Positions 18,287 to 26,352 of a stretch of 64,000 bases of DNA are shown one piece after another. Position numbers and translations under genes: made by a program. The notes beneath the pieces were generated by a model. That model had not been told where the DNA came from. It was given only the letters and a program-made list of their open reading frames with translations, and ran no database searches. Origin of the DNA: Paenibacillus psychroresistens. GTDB lineage: Bacteria > Bacillota > Bacilli > Paenibacillales > NBRC-103111. The stretch spans positions 5,060,001 through 5,124,000 of the forward strand of contig NZ_CP034235.1 of NCBI RefSeq assembly GCF_009728935.1. The letters are read 5' to 3'. The number at the start of each line of letters is the position of its first letter. Positions within the stretch are counted from its first letter, which is position 1.

Positions 18287-18306
18287 TATTGTGTGATAAA
18301 TTTAGC

Positions 18307-20301
18307 CTATTTCAAAGGCTTTAGATATTTTTGAAGCACGTTTTGGTAGTTGATCCATGCTTCATTTTGCAGCTTAATGTTTGCCAACAGCTCTGGAGTA
18401 TTGAACTTTTCAATCGCTGCATAGTTTTTATCAAAGTTATCCGGTTTATCGATAATTGCTTTAACATTTGCGTTCTTGGCGCCATCTGCTTGGAAGCTGG
18501 CAACCTTAGTAATTTTGCCGTACTCTTCTACAATTTTGTCGAAGGCAGCTTTTGCATCTTTAGCATCTTGACCAAGTGGTAATTGTTCCCAAAGAGTCGA
18601 TTGACTTAGGCCATTTGTTCTAATAACCGCCGAAATTACGTTATCTATGTTAATTGAATCTTTATCCTGTACGTAGACCCGGGCTGGTGAATCAACTACC
18701 GTTAGATAGTTTCCAATCCCGTTCGTTTCTTGGTTCCATGCACTGTCATGCTCGGTTTCGTTATTATACATCCCATAATAAGTGCCATCTTTTTCTGATT
18801 TTGCACCTGAAACAGCCCAAGCTTCTAGTTCTTTATATTCCGGTTTGAATCTTCTATCTGCGCCTTCACCAGTAGAGAATTCCGGTGGACCCCATTTTCT
18901 TAATGTTCCGGCTTCTTCACCAAGGTTCCAATCGATCCAGTTGAGGATTTGTGGAATTTGCTCATCTGTGATACTTTTCGTAATTCCTACAGCACCTTGA
19001 TTATTAACTAATGTAAGAACCCGTCTTGAATAATCCTGATGATCATTTTTGAAGCTTGACATGAATAATGGAATGGCTCTAAATCCGTAACCTCTGTTCT
19101 CTGTTTTGGCTTTTTCTCTTGCATCATTAACTGGAAGCCATGGGTGGAATACGGCATATTCACCATTAATGACCTTTTGATTTTTCTGATCTTCTTTCTG
19201 GATGAAAACTTCTTTGTCGGATAAGCCTTCGTTATATAATCCATTCATGAACTTGGTGAACGTCTTCCATTCTGGCGTTCCAAAGACATATTCCAAAGAA
19301 GTTGGACTTGTAATACGATCATTCAAGCCATCTTCCCACCAGAAGCCTGTCAAATTGAAGTTAGCCCACCATAATGCATCAGCAGTATTCGAGAATTGAA
19401 TGTGTGAAGGAATAATTGTTTTGTCGCCTTGTTTCGTGCCAAGCTCTTTTACTTTTTTTAGATAGTTAGTCAAATCCTCGTAGTTCTTAATCGGCACATC
19501 AGCTGTCAAGTCCTCTATAGTCAGCTTGCCGCCTTTATCCACGTAAAGCTGTCTCAATTCAGCTTCGGTTTTCGCATCAGGATAAATCTTCTTAAGAATA
19601 TCGTCTCTGAAGTAGTAAGTCATTGGACTGATCGAGAAGTTCTCGGCAAAAACAGAGCTGTCTCTCAGTTCTGGATTAAACCCTACGCTAAAATTGCCTG
19701 GTATATACCATAACTTGCCATCACCTGGATCTACATTCGCATTGTACCAATCATCCAAGGTAACCCCGTATTCTGCATATCTTGCTGCCGTACGAGGCAT
19801 GTATTTCTTTATGTCATCTAGCGTGATCTCCCGCAAAGTGCCTTGTTTTTTCAAGTAATTGTATACTTCGGGATTGTTAAATACACCAGACGCAGGTGCA
19901 AGGATATCTGGCACCGTGTCCGCTACCTCTTGCAATTGCAGATACTGTGTAAAGCTCTCAATATTTTTCGGTTTTTCAACGATTTTAGGAATAACTTTTG
20001 TGTTTGCTCTCCAGATCGGGGTCAGTGCATCCTCTGTAGGGTTTTTGTTCCCTGTTTGCAGGTTACCTAGAACCGAAATATTCAGGTCTGTTAAGCTAGC
20101 CGGATCAAGTCCGAGCTTGCCCCCTGTAGTCTCAGCAGGAGCAGGACTTTGTGTTGGACTTGCGGATGCCGTACTATTTGTACTTGCAGCCGGACTGCTG
20201 GATGGTGTTGCTTCCTTATCCTTAGTACAGCCAGATAGAGCGAGTGTTGCCCCCAATACAATTGTCAAAATTGACGCAGAAGATTTTCTTAGCGCTTTCA
20301 T
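18307..20301 (-). CDS. Carbohydrate ABC transporter substrate-binding lipoprotein
   Basis: A 664-residue lipoprotein, large for the family, as in LplA/YtcQ-type binding proteins. The N-terminus is a lipoprotein signal with lipobox ALSGC (Cys25), followed by a Ser/Pro/Ala-rich linker of about 35 residues. The body is a type I extracellular solute-binding fold (DVPIKNYEDLTNYLKKVKEL; WWANFNLTGFWWEDGL, rich in aromatics suited to sugar stacking). It would capture an oligosaccharide outside the cell for the two permeases upstream. AAGGAGGAATT precedes the ATG. The ATPase is not encoded nearby, so a shared MsmX-like ATPase is likely (inference from other CUT1 systems). Confidence 0.9.
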   Translation of the reverse strand: MKALRKSSASILTIVLGATLALSGCTKDKEATPSSSPAASTNSTASASPTQSPAPAETTGGKLGLDPASLTDLNISVLGNLQTGNKNPTEDALTPIWRANTKVIPKIVEKPKNIESFTQYLQLQEVADTVPDILAPASGVFNNPEVYNYLKKQGTLREITLDDIKKYMPRTAARYAEYGVTLDDWYNANVDPGDGKLWYIPGNFSVGFNPELRDSSVFAENFSISPMTYYFRDDILKKIYPDAKTEAELRQLYVDKGGKLTIEDLTADVPIKNYEDLTNYLKKVKELGTKQGDKTIIPSHIQFSNTADALWWANFNLTGFWWEDGLNDRITSPTSLEYVFGTPEWKTFTKFMNGLYNEGLSDKEVFIQKEDQKNQKVINGEYAVFHPWLPVNDAREKAKTENRGYGFRAIPLFMSSFKNDHQDYSRRVLTLVNNQGAVGITKSITDEQIPQILNWIDWNLGEEAGTLRKWGPPEFSTGEGADRRFKPEYKELEAWAVSGAKSEKDGTYYGMYNNETEHDSAWNQETNGIGNYLTVVDSPARVYVQDKDSINIDNVISAVIRTNGLSQSTLWEQLPLGQDAKDAKAAFDKIVEEYGKITKVASFQADGAKNANVKAIIDKPDNFDKNYAAIEKFNTPELLANIKLQNEAWINYQNVLQKYLKPLK

Positions 20302-20412
20302 CTGATATAATTCCTCCTTGATAATGTTTGTTAACTCTATTTAAACAGCTTCTCTCTAAGCGATGCTTAAGTTACGCTCTCAAGAAGCCAATTAAACCAA
20401 TTACTGAATGGG

Positions 20413-21312
20413 CTAAGCCTTTACCGAACCAAGCATCATACCCGAAACAAAATATCTTTGAAAAAACGGATAAATGAATAATAACGGAAAAGTAACGATT
20501 ACCATAACTGTCATTTGAATGACCTGTGGTGTCGGCACCGTACCTCGGCTAAAGGATCTTCTAAGATCTTCCATAGTCGAAGCGTCCACCATGTATGTTG
20601 TCGAGCTGGAAGTCAGCGCATTATACAAAACATACTGCAAGGTAAAGAGTTTTTCTTTAGTCACATAAAGCAATGTAGTCGTTAAATCCAGCCAGCCGCT
20701 TACTACAGTAAAGAACAGAAAAGCTGCAATAATCGGTTTGGACAAAGGCACGATGATTTTAACGAAAATCTTCCAATAATTGGCCCCGTCTATCATCGCT
20801 GACTCTTCGATTTCAAGCGGCACTTGCTCGATAAAGGTACGAATAATAATCATACTGAAGAAAATGAAGGCACTAGGCAGGATATACACCATAAAGTTGT
20901 TTATGAGTCCTAGCTTAGCAATGACAATATAGTTGGAAATAAGTGAGCCCCCAATAAACATAGGCATAATCAGATAATATAAAATCACTTTTCTTCCCGG
21001 CAGATGTCTTTTGGACAACGCATAGGCTGCCAGCAAACAAACACCAACGCTAAAGACAGAACCGATGATGCAGCGTGCGACCGTAACAGTGAAAGCTGAG
21101 AAAAGAGTATCATAAGCCATGACATATTTATAATTATCTAATGTAAAAGCCCGAGGCCAGAGCCAGATTGGGCCTTGTGCGGCATCTGCACCTTCATTAA
21201 GTGAGGTCACAAACACATACCAGAACGGATAAATAGTCAGAAGGCAAATCGAAATCATTAGTATAATGTTAAATAGGTCGAAGGTTTTTTCGCTTTTTGT
21301 TGACTTAACCAT
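20413..21312 (-). CDS. Carbohydrate ABC transporter permease (LplC/YtcP-like)
   Basis: A 299-residue CUT1-family permease with six predicted helices. The EAA loop (EESAMIDGANYWKIFVKIIVPLSKP) contacts the ATPase. The long extracellular loop near ALTSSSTTYMVDAS is typical of LplC-like partners of large binding proteins. It forms the channel with the permease encoded 10 bp upstream. Confidence 0.92.
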   Translation of the reverse strand: MVKSTKSEKTFDLFNIILMISICLLTIYPFWYVFVTSLNEGADAAQGPIWLWPRAFTLDNYKYVMAYDTLFSAFTVTVARCIIGSVFSVGVCLLAAYALSKRHLPGRKVILYYLIMPMFIGGSLISNYIVIAKLGLINNFMVYILPSAFIFFSMIIIRTFIEQVPLEIEESAMIDGANYWKIFVKIIVPLSKPIIAAFLFFTVVSGWLDLTTTLLYVTKEKLFTLQYVLYNALTSSSTTYMVDASTMEDLRRSFSRGTVPTPQVIQMTVMVIVTFPLLFIYPFFQRYFVSGMMLGSVKA

Positions 21313-21322
21313 ATTGTCCTCC

Positions 21323-22258
21323 TTAGATGATCCCGGATCCGCTCATTTTTTTGCTTGTGTAATTGGAGATCATGACCAGAATAAATGTGACTACTCCTTG
21401 GAACAAACCGACTGCAGCAGCCAGAGAATACTGTTGGGAACGTACCCCGACATAGAATGTATAAATATTAATCGTGTCCGTTGTTTGTCGAATAACTGAG
21501 TTCTGCAGATTAAATATCTGGTCAAAATTAGATGAAAACAGACCAACAAGCGAAAAGATAAGTAGTATAGCTGTAGTTGGTATCAACGCAGGTAGCGTAA
21601 TATACCAAACCTTTTGCCAGCGGGTTGCCCCATCCACTACAGCCGCTTCATATAAGCTTGGATCAATTGTCGTTAAAGCTGCTAAGTAAATGATGCAGCC
21701 CCAACCAGTTTCCTTCCATATTTGCGTCAAGATAAGCAGTGGAAGAAAGTAACCCGAGTCTTGCATATAGGAAATTCGCTCTCCTCCGAAGATGAGCACT
21801 TTCAAATTATTCAAGAGCCCGCTGGGATCCACAGTTAGAAAGATGTAGACAAGACCCGATACGGTTACCCAGGAAACGAAATGAGGAATATATGAAACCG
21901 TTTGCGTTATTTTCTTAAATTTGCTGCTTTTTAATTCATTGATAAGTAAGGCAAAGATTAAGGCAAGCGGAAAGCTCGTGATAAGAATAAAGAAGCTATA
22001 GGTTATGGTGCGAATAGCTAATTCATAAAACCATGATTCTTGAAGAAACGCAAAGTGCTTAAACCCGACAAATGGACTACCCATTCCCATCCAGCCTTCT
22101 GTAAAATCGTAATCCATGAAGGCGATTACATTGCTGAACATCGGAATGTAATTAAAGAAAAAAGTTAATCCGATTGCCGGTATAAGAAAGAGATACAGAA
22201 TATAAATCGAGGAAAACTTAGTATTATACGCGACACCCGACCGGGTATTTTTTCTCAT
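21323..22258 (-). CDS. Carbohydrate ABC transporter permease (LplB/YteP-like)
   Basis: A 311-residue CUT1 permease with six transmembrane helices and the EAA loop EAAVVDGATRWQKVWYITLP. ATG 22258 (MRKNTRSGV) is preferred: AGGAGAG lies 8 nt upstream, and the longer frame adds 17 residues without a ribosome-binding site. It is the first gene of the glycan operon. Its upstream region (22259-22420) has two TATAAT-like boxes and follows the terminator of the kinase gene, so the operon has its own promoter. Confidence 0.92.
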   Translation of the reverse strand: MRKNTRSGVAYNTKFSSIYILYLFLIPAIGLTFFFNYIPMFSNVIAFMDYDFTEGWMGMGSPFVGFKHFAFLQESWFYELAIRTITYSFFILITSFPLALIFALLINELKSSKFKKITQTVSYIPHFVSWVTVSGLVYIFLTVDPSGLLNNLKVLIFGGERISYMQDSGYFLPLLILTQIWKETGWGCIIYLAALTTIDPSLYEAAVVDGATRWQKVWYITLPALIPTTAILLIFSLVGLFSSNFDQIFNLQNSVIRQTTDTINIYTFYVGVRSQQYSLAAAVGLFQGVVTFILVMISNYTSKKMSGSGII

Positions 22259-22425
22259 GTATTCGACTCTCCTAACCTTGTGTATTATGACTAACTTCGT
22301 TTGAGCCATAAGTTAATTATAGTGAATCAGCCAATTAATTATAGAGACATAATAGAGAAAAATAGTCGAATATGGCTTTAATCAATCTGCATCTTTTCTA
22401 GGTCTATAAGGCTGTAAAATGGCAT

Positions 22426-22457
22426 TCAAAAACCGGAGACGAAAATCTCCGGTTTTC
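22426..22457 (-). terminator. Terminator after the YesM-like kinase gene
   Basis: On the minus strand AAAACCGGAGA-TTTTCG-TCTCCGGTTTTT is a perfect GC-centred hairpin with a T tail, 12 bp after the kinase stop. It separates the two-component genes from the transporter operon. Confidence 0.85.
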
Positions 22458-22468
22458 TGAATAGATGT

Positions 22469-24205
22469 TTATTTGGATTTGTATTGCTCCAGCTCTTCCT
22501 GTGTAAAAGCTTTGATTTTTATCGTTAAGGTTGTTCCCTTTTGATTCTCACTGTTTATATTAATTCCATACGAATCACCGTAATACAATTTAATTCTTTG
22601 AATTAAATTTTTAATGCCGTATCCTCCCCGAGTTTTTTTGAATTGAATTTTTAATACCTTATCAATCGTTTCCGCGTCCATCCCAGAGCCATTATCGATC
22701 ACTTCAAATATAAGATCATCACCTTGCTGATTCCCTCTAATCGTAATTACGCCATCTGACATCTTTTTCAACCCGTGTAGAATAGCATTTTCAACGGCTG
22801 GTTGAAGTAAATGTACCGGAATGTAGATGTTTTGCATTTCCTCTGCTACTTGAAATACCAATTGATAAGGGTTTGAATTCGTATATTGCATAATTTGCAC
22901 ATATTCCTTGATTAATCTTAACTCATGGGACACTAGAATAATTTCCTCACCCTCATTAAGAGCGATTCTGTAATAATAAGACATCGAGTCAATCATTTCC
23001 GCCGTCTTCGCATCCTTATTGCGAATGGCAAACCACTTAATAGCGGAAAGCGAATTGTACAGCAAGTGAGGATTTAGCCGCGCATGGAGCAGCTTGATTT
23101 GCAGTTCATTATTCTGGCTTTTCGATGATAGTAAATCGCTATGAGTCTCATTCATCGTGTTGATAATATTAATAAACTTTTGCTTAATAACAGAAATCTC
23201 ATCTACATTCCTCGCATTTTCCAAATCGGGATCCAAGGATAAGTAGTCTCCGCGAATGTTGTTTCTTTTTAGGTAGGTCATGAAATCGCCCAAGCTGCCA
23301 GTAATTTTCTTCGAGGTAAAATTCGATGCGAATATAACCAGAATCCCAAGGGTAATCAAGCCAGCAAGAATAGATAGCAATACATGGAGGTTTTTTAAAT
23401 AGAGTATGTTTTTTGGGATAGTAATTGTAATTAAACTGCCATCTAACAATGGTTTGCTATGGATGAGAAACATCTTCTCGCTATTCTCAATTAATGGTTG
23501 ATTAGCAGTTGATACAAGAGCACCGGAGTTGAGAATTTCTCCAGAGGCGGACGCATGAATGAGAATGGCTGATTCTGGTAGTCGCATCAGGGACAAATAA
23601 TTCTGAATGTCGGAGTATGGGATATTGACCTCCAAAATGCACGGAATTCCAATTGCACTCGTAATATTTCTATAAAAGGAAATGAAATTCTTATTAATCG
23701 AACCGCTCTTCAATTGCGCATTCCATATTTCTTCCATCACAGGGGTTTCTAATATTTCCGCAACTAGCTTGCTGTTGGTTAGCTCATTTATATTTGCAAT
23801 ATATTCACTATTGCTGGAGTAATTTGCAACATAAAAAGTGAATGCGCGCGTATTCGGATCTGAGAATTCAAGATCACGTGTTAACGACCTCATATAGCTT
23901 TGAAAATCATACGAGGTGAGCGGATCCCACTCCAATGCACTAATAATCCCTGAAACGACATAACTGTTGATGTGAAAATAACGGCTTTTATTAATAAACA
24001 ATAGGTAATCCCGGTTAATTAAATTAACGTTTGTGGTAAGCTGTTCATTGATTTGGTTAACAAAATCCTTTTTGATGGTCGCACATACGGTTATATAAAT
24101 GTAAATCGAGATGAGGATAAAAGGAATCAACGTAAATAACGATAAGCTGATTTTTATCTTATTGTTCATATTAAAATAACTGCTCATGAAACGAATAAAC
24201 CGCAT
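22469..24205 (-). CDS. YesM-like sensor histidine kinase
   Basis: A 578-residue two-helix membrane kinase: a first segment near KISLSLFTLIPFILISIYIY, an extracytoplasmic sensor domain of about 240 residues, a second segment ILAGLITLGILVIFA, a HAMP-like linker, and the His_kinase/HATPase pair. The phospho-acceptor His is in RLNPHLLYNSLSAIKW; the ATP site includes PAVENAILHGLK, DNGSGMD and GGYGIKNL. It probably senses an extracellular sugar and phosphorylates the response regulator encoded 19 bp upstream. ATG 24205 (MRFIRFMSSYF) is chosen as the first ATG after AAGGGAGGCGG; the spacing is somewhat long, and an earlier start overlapping the regulator is possible. Confidence 0.9.
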   Translation of the reverse strand: MRFIRFMSSYFNMNNKIKISLSLFTLIPFILISIYIYITVCATIKKDFVNQINEQLTTNVNLINRDYLLFINKSRYFHINSYVVSGIISALEWDPLTSYDFQSYMRSLTRDLEFSDPNTRAFTFYVANYSSNSEYIANINELTNSKLVAEILETPVMEEIWNAQLKSGSINKNFISFYRNITSAIGIPCILEVNIPYSDIQNYLSLMRLPESAILIHASASGEILNSGALVSTANQPLIENSEKMFLIHSKPLLDGSLITITIPKNILYLKNLHVLLSILAGLITLGILVIFASNFTSKKITGSLGDFMTYLKRNNIRGDYLSLDPDLENARNVDEISVIKQKFINIINTMNETHSDLLSSKSQNNELQIKLLHARLNPHLLYNSLSAIKWFAIRNKDAKTAEMIDSMSYYYRIALNEGEEIILVSHELRLIKEYVQIMQYTNSNPYQLVFQVAEEMQNIYIPVHLLQPAVENAILHGLKKMSDGVITIRGNQQGDDLIFEVIDNGSGMDAETIDKVLKIQFKKTRGGYGIKNLIQRIKLYYGDSYGININSENQKGTTLTIKIKAFTQEELEQYKSK

Positions 24206-24224
24206 GAAAACGATGCCGCCTCCC

Positions 24225-25832
24225 TTAAGACGATCTGCCGTATCGATCAATATATTGCTTAGGTGTCAGTCCAGTGTTCTGTTTAAACAAGGAACAAAAA
24301 TACGAATTATTAAGATAGCCGACTTTTTCCGATACGTCGTATACCTTGGCATTGGGTTCAAGCAATAAGGTTTGGGCCGCTTCTACTCGACTGGCAATGA
24401 GAAAATCAAAGATGGTTTTACCTGTACTTTGCTTGAAAATATGATTGGCATATCTTGCACTGAAATAAAAAGTTTTTGCAATTTGTTCTACGCTTTCAAC
24501 TGTATTGAAATTTTCTTCAATGTATTTTTTAATATCCTCAACCACTTTTTTATGTCGGTTGTTTTCCAGGTTATTCGAATGCTTGATGACGTCCTTCATT
24601 AAATCCTGCAGCCATTGCTTGATTTGATCAGCCGTTTCAAACTGATATAGTTTATCCCAGAGTATAAACTTCTCCCCGAATACTTCCTCTAAATTAACAT
24701 TTTTCTCTAATAAGATCATTTGCAATGTATTCACAATAGAAACGGTAAAGCTCTTCACATGTGACTCAATGAAATGCTTGTTTTTACCATAATGACTTTC
24801 GATAAATCTCATGGCATCCTCTGGCCGGCCGTTCTCCATCATAAGTTGCAGTTCTTTCTTAATGGCTTGAAGATCGTATTCCAGAATCTGATCTATTACT
24901 GGCATTTCGGATGCTGCAATAATACAATTGCCACTCCCGTAAAACTTGTTTTTTACCGCATATTCAGCTTGGTAGAACAGCTCCGTAATATGGGTCAAAC
25001 GATCCGAGGAATGACTAATTCCAATGGTTACCTGAAACTTCATCTTTTCGTTCAGCTCAGCTTTGCAGCTGTTTAATAATTCCATTAAGTCAGGACTATT
25101 ATTCACATTAGTTGCTAATACGATAACAATGCAATGGTATCCATGATTGGATAGATATGGAGTCACGTTTTGCGGCAAAATCTCTGCCAAATAATCGATT
25201 GTTTTTCGAATAATCGCATATTTCTGTTCTTTGGAATAGTGTGAGTACGCGAGCTCATAGCTGTCGATTTCAATAAAAGCTACCGAGTATTGCCCATGGA
25301 TATTTTCTATCCCATGAGATATGAGCTGCTCGTTTGCTTCCGATTCAAGAGACCATTTGCCGTAAAGGAGATCTCTAAAAAATTGTTCCTGTAAAACCGG
25401 CAAGCTGACCTGAAGCTGCTGCTGTAGTTTTTCTTGTACACGATCCTTATTTAATTCAAGCTCAATCACACGTTTGATCTTAATGATAACCGCAGTCAAT
25501 TCATCTAACTTGATTGGTTTTAAGACATATCTGAACGCATCCAGATCCATGGCTTCCTTGATGTAATTAAAGTCATCAAAACAGCTCATAAAAACGAATT
25601 TCGTATTAGTGACATTTTTTTGAATCATATTCGCCATCTTAAGCCCATCCAGAATAGGCATATCTACATCCGTCAGAATAATGTCAGGCTTTAATTCCAT
25701 CGCCTTCTGATAACCCTCAGATCCATCCGCAGCAACTCCAACCACTTTTATGCCAAGATGATCCCAATCTATGTGCTCCGAGACTCCGTTCAGATCCAAA
25801 AGGTTGTCGTCAACTATTAGAATTGTAAGCAT
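24225..25832 (-). CDS. YesN-like response regulator with AraC-type DNA-binding domain
   Basis: A 535-residue regulator. Residues 1-120 are a receiver domain (ILIVDDN; phospho-acceptor Asp in DIILTDVDMPILDG; FVLKPI-type Lys in RYVLKPI). A long middle region follows, then two AraC-type helix-turn-helix motifs at the C-terminus (VESVEQIAKTFYFSARYANHIF and VYDVSEKVGYLNNSYFCSLF). It is the cognate partner of the kinase 19 bp downstream. ATG 25832 follows GAGGGGATT. The promoter region carries a conserved module shared with the two beta-helix genes, which makes this the best candidate for their activator. Confidence 0.92.
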   Translation of the reverse strand: MLTILIVDDNLLDLNGVSEHIDWDHLGIKVVGVAADGSEGYQKAMELKPDIILTDVDMPILDGLKMANMIQKNVTNTKFVFMSCFDDFNYIKEAMDLDAFRYVLKPIKLDELTAVIIKIKRVIELELNKDRVQEKLQQQLQVSLPVLQEQFFRDLLYGKWSLESEANEQLISHGIENIHGQYSVAFIEIDSYELAYSHYSKEQKYAIIRKTIDYLAEILPQNVTPYLSNHGYHCIVIVLATNVNNSPDLMELLNSCKAELNEKMKFQVTIGISHSSDRLTHITELFYQAEYAVKNKFYGSGNCIIAASEMPVIDQILEYDLQAIKKELQLMMENGRPEDAMRFIESHYGKNKHFIESHVKSFTVSIVNTLQMILLEKNVNLEEVFGEKFILWDKLYQFETADQIKQWLQDLMKDVIKHSNNLENNRHKKVVEDIKKYIEENFNTVESVEQIAKTFYFSARYANHIFKQSTGKTIFDFLIASRVEAAQTLLLEPNAKVYDVSEKVGYLNNSYFCSLFKQNTGLTPKQYIDRYGRSS

Positions 25833-25920
25833 GTATAATCCCCTCGTTCCCTTTAGTCTAGAAGCATCTGCTAATCTATTATATATTGATTTGAACCTGT
25901 CAGCTAGATAAAAAAACTTT

Positions 25921-26019
25921 TGTAAGCGCTTAAAATAGCCTATATCAGAAGCGTACTTTTTACCTGCACTTTGGTCAAGTCCGATATTGACAAAAAACAA
26001 CCCAATCTGGTTGAGTTCC
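25921..26019 (-). promoter_or_regulatory. Shared promoter module A (response-regulator operon) with cre-like site
   Basis: Minus strand, in order: upstream box CCAGATTGGGTTGTTTTTTG and TCAATATCG (26011-25980), then -35 TTGACC, 17 nt, -10 TACGCT, then the palindromic cre-like TAAGCGCTTACA (plus-strand TGTAAGCGCTTAAA, 25921-25934). Distance from cre to the CAAG end of the box is 55 bp. The same order and nearly the same spacing occur at 32162-32257 and 41414-41512. Confidence 0.65.
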
Positions 26020-26074
26020 AAATAATCGGTTAGTTAAAGAACAACCTCAGTTTTTAAGTGCTCAAATTATTTAA

Positions 26075-26270
26075 ATGGATTTCCTCCCGTTAAAAAATGG
26101 ATTTAACTTTGTTATTATGATTTACATGGATTTCCTCCAGGTAATTAAGCTGAAATTGCCTTGAAACAACTAAAGACACATTTTACATGGAGCAATTCCA
26201 GTTATTCACTGAATTTGCCCGAATACTGCAATATTAACATGAGGTTATCCAGTTACTCGATTTGTGGTGT
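26075..26270. repeat. Four degenerate 51-61 bp direct repeats
   Basis: Units starting ATGGATTTCCTCC at 26075 and 26126, ATGGAGCAATTCCAGTTA at 26187 and ATGAGGTTATCCAGTTA at 26239 recur at 51, 61 and 52 bp. The 25833-26352 interval otherwise holds promoter module A and a terminator; no gene is seen. A related stretch (ACAGGAATAGCTCCTTAATT) occurs near 41285. Confidence 0.5.
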
Positions 26271-26300
26271 AACACACCGTGCATAATCTCCTAGACAATG

Positions 26301-26342
26301 AAAAAATCGACAAGCCCTATCTTGAAGGGGCTTGTCGATTTA
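26301..26342 (-). terminator. Terminator after the SLH protein gene
   Basis: On the minus strand AATCGACAAGCCC (26328-26340) pairs perfectly with GGGCTTGTCGATT (26305-26317) across a 10-nt loop and is followed by a TTTTTT run, 11 bp after the stop. Confidence 0.92.
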
Positions 26343-26352
26343 ATGATTACTG

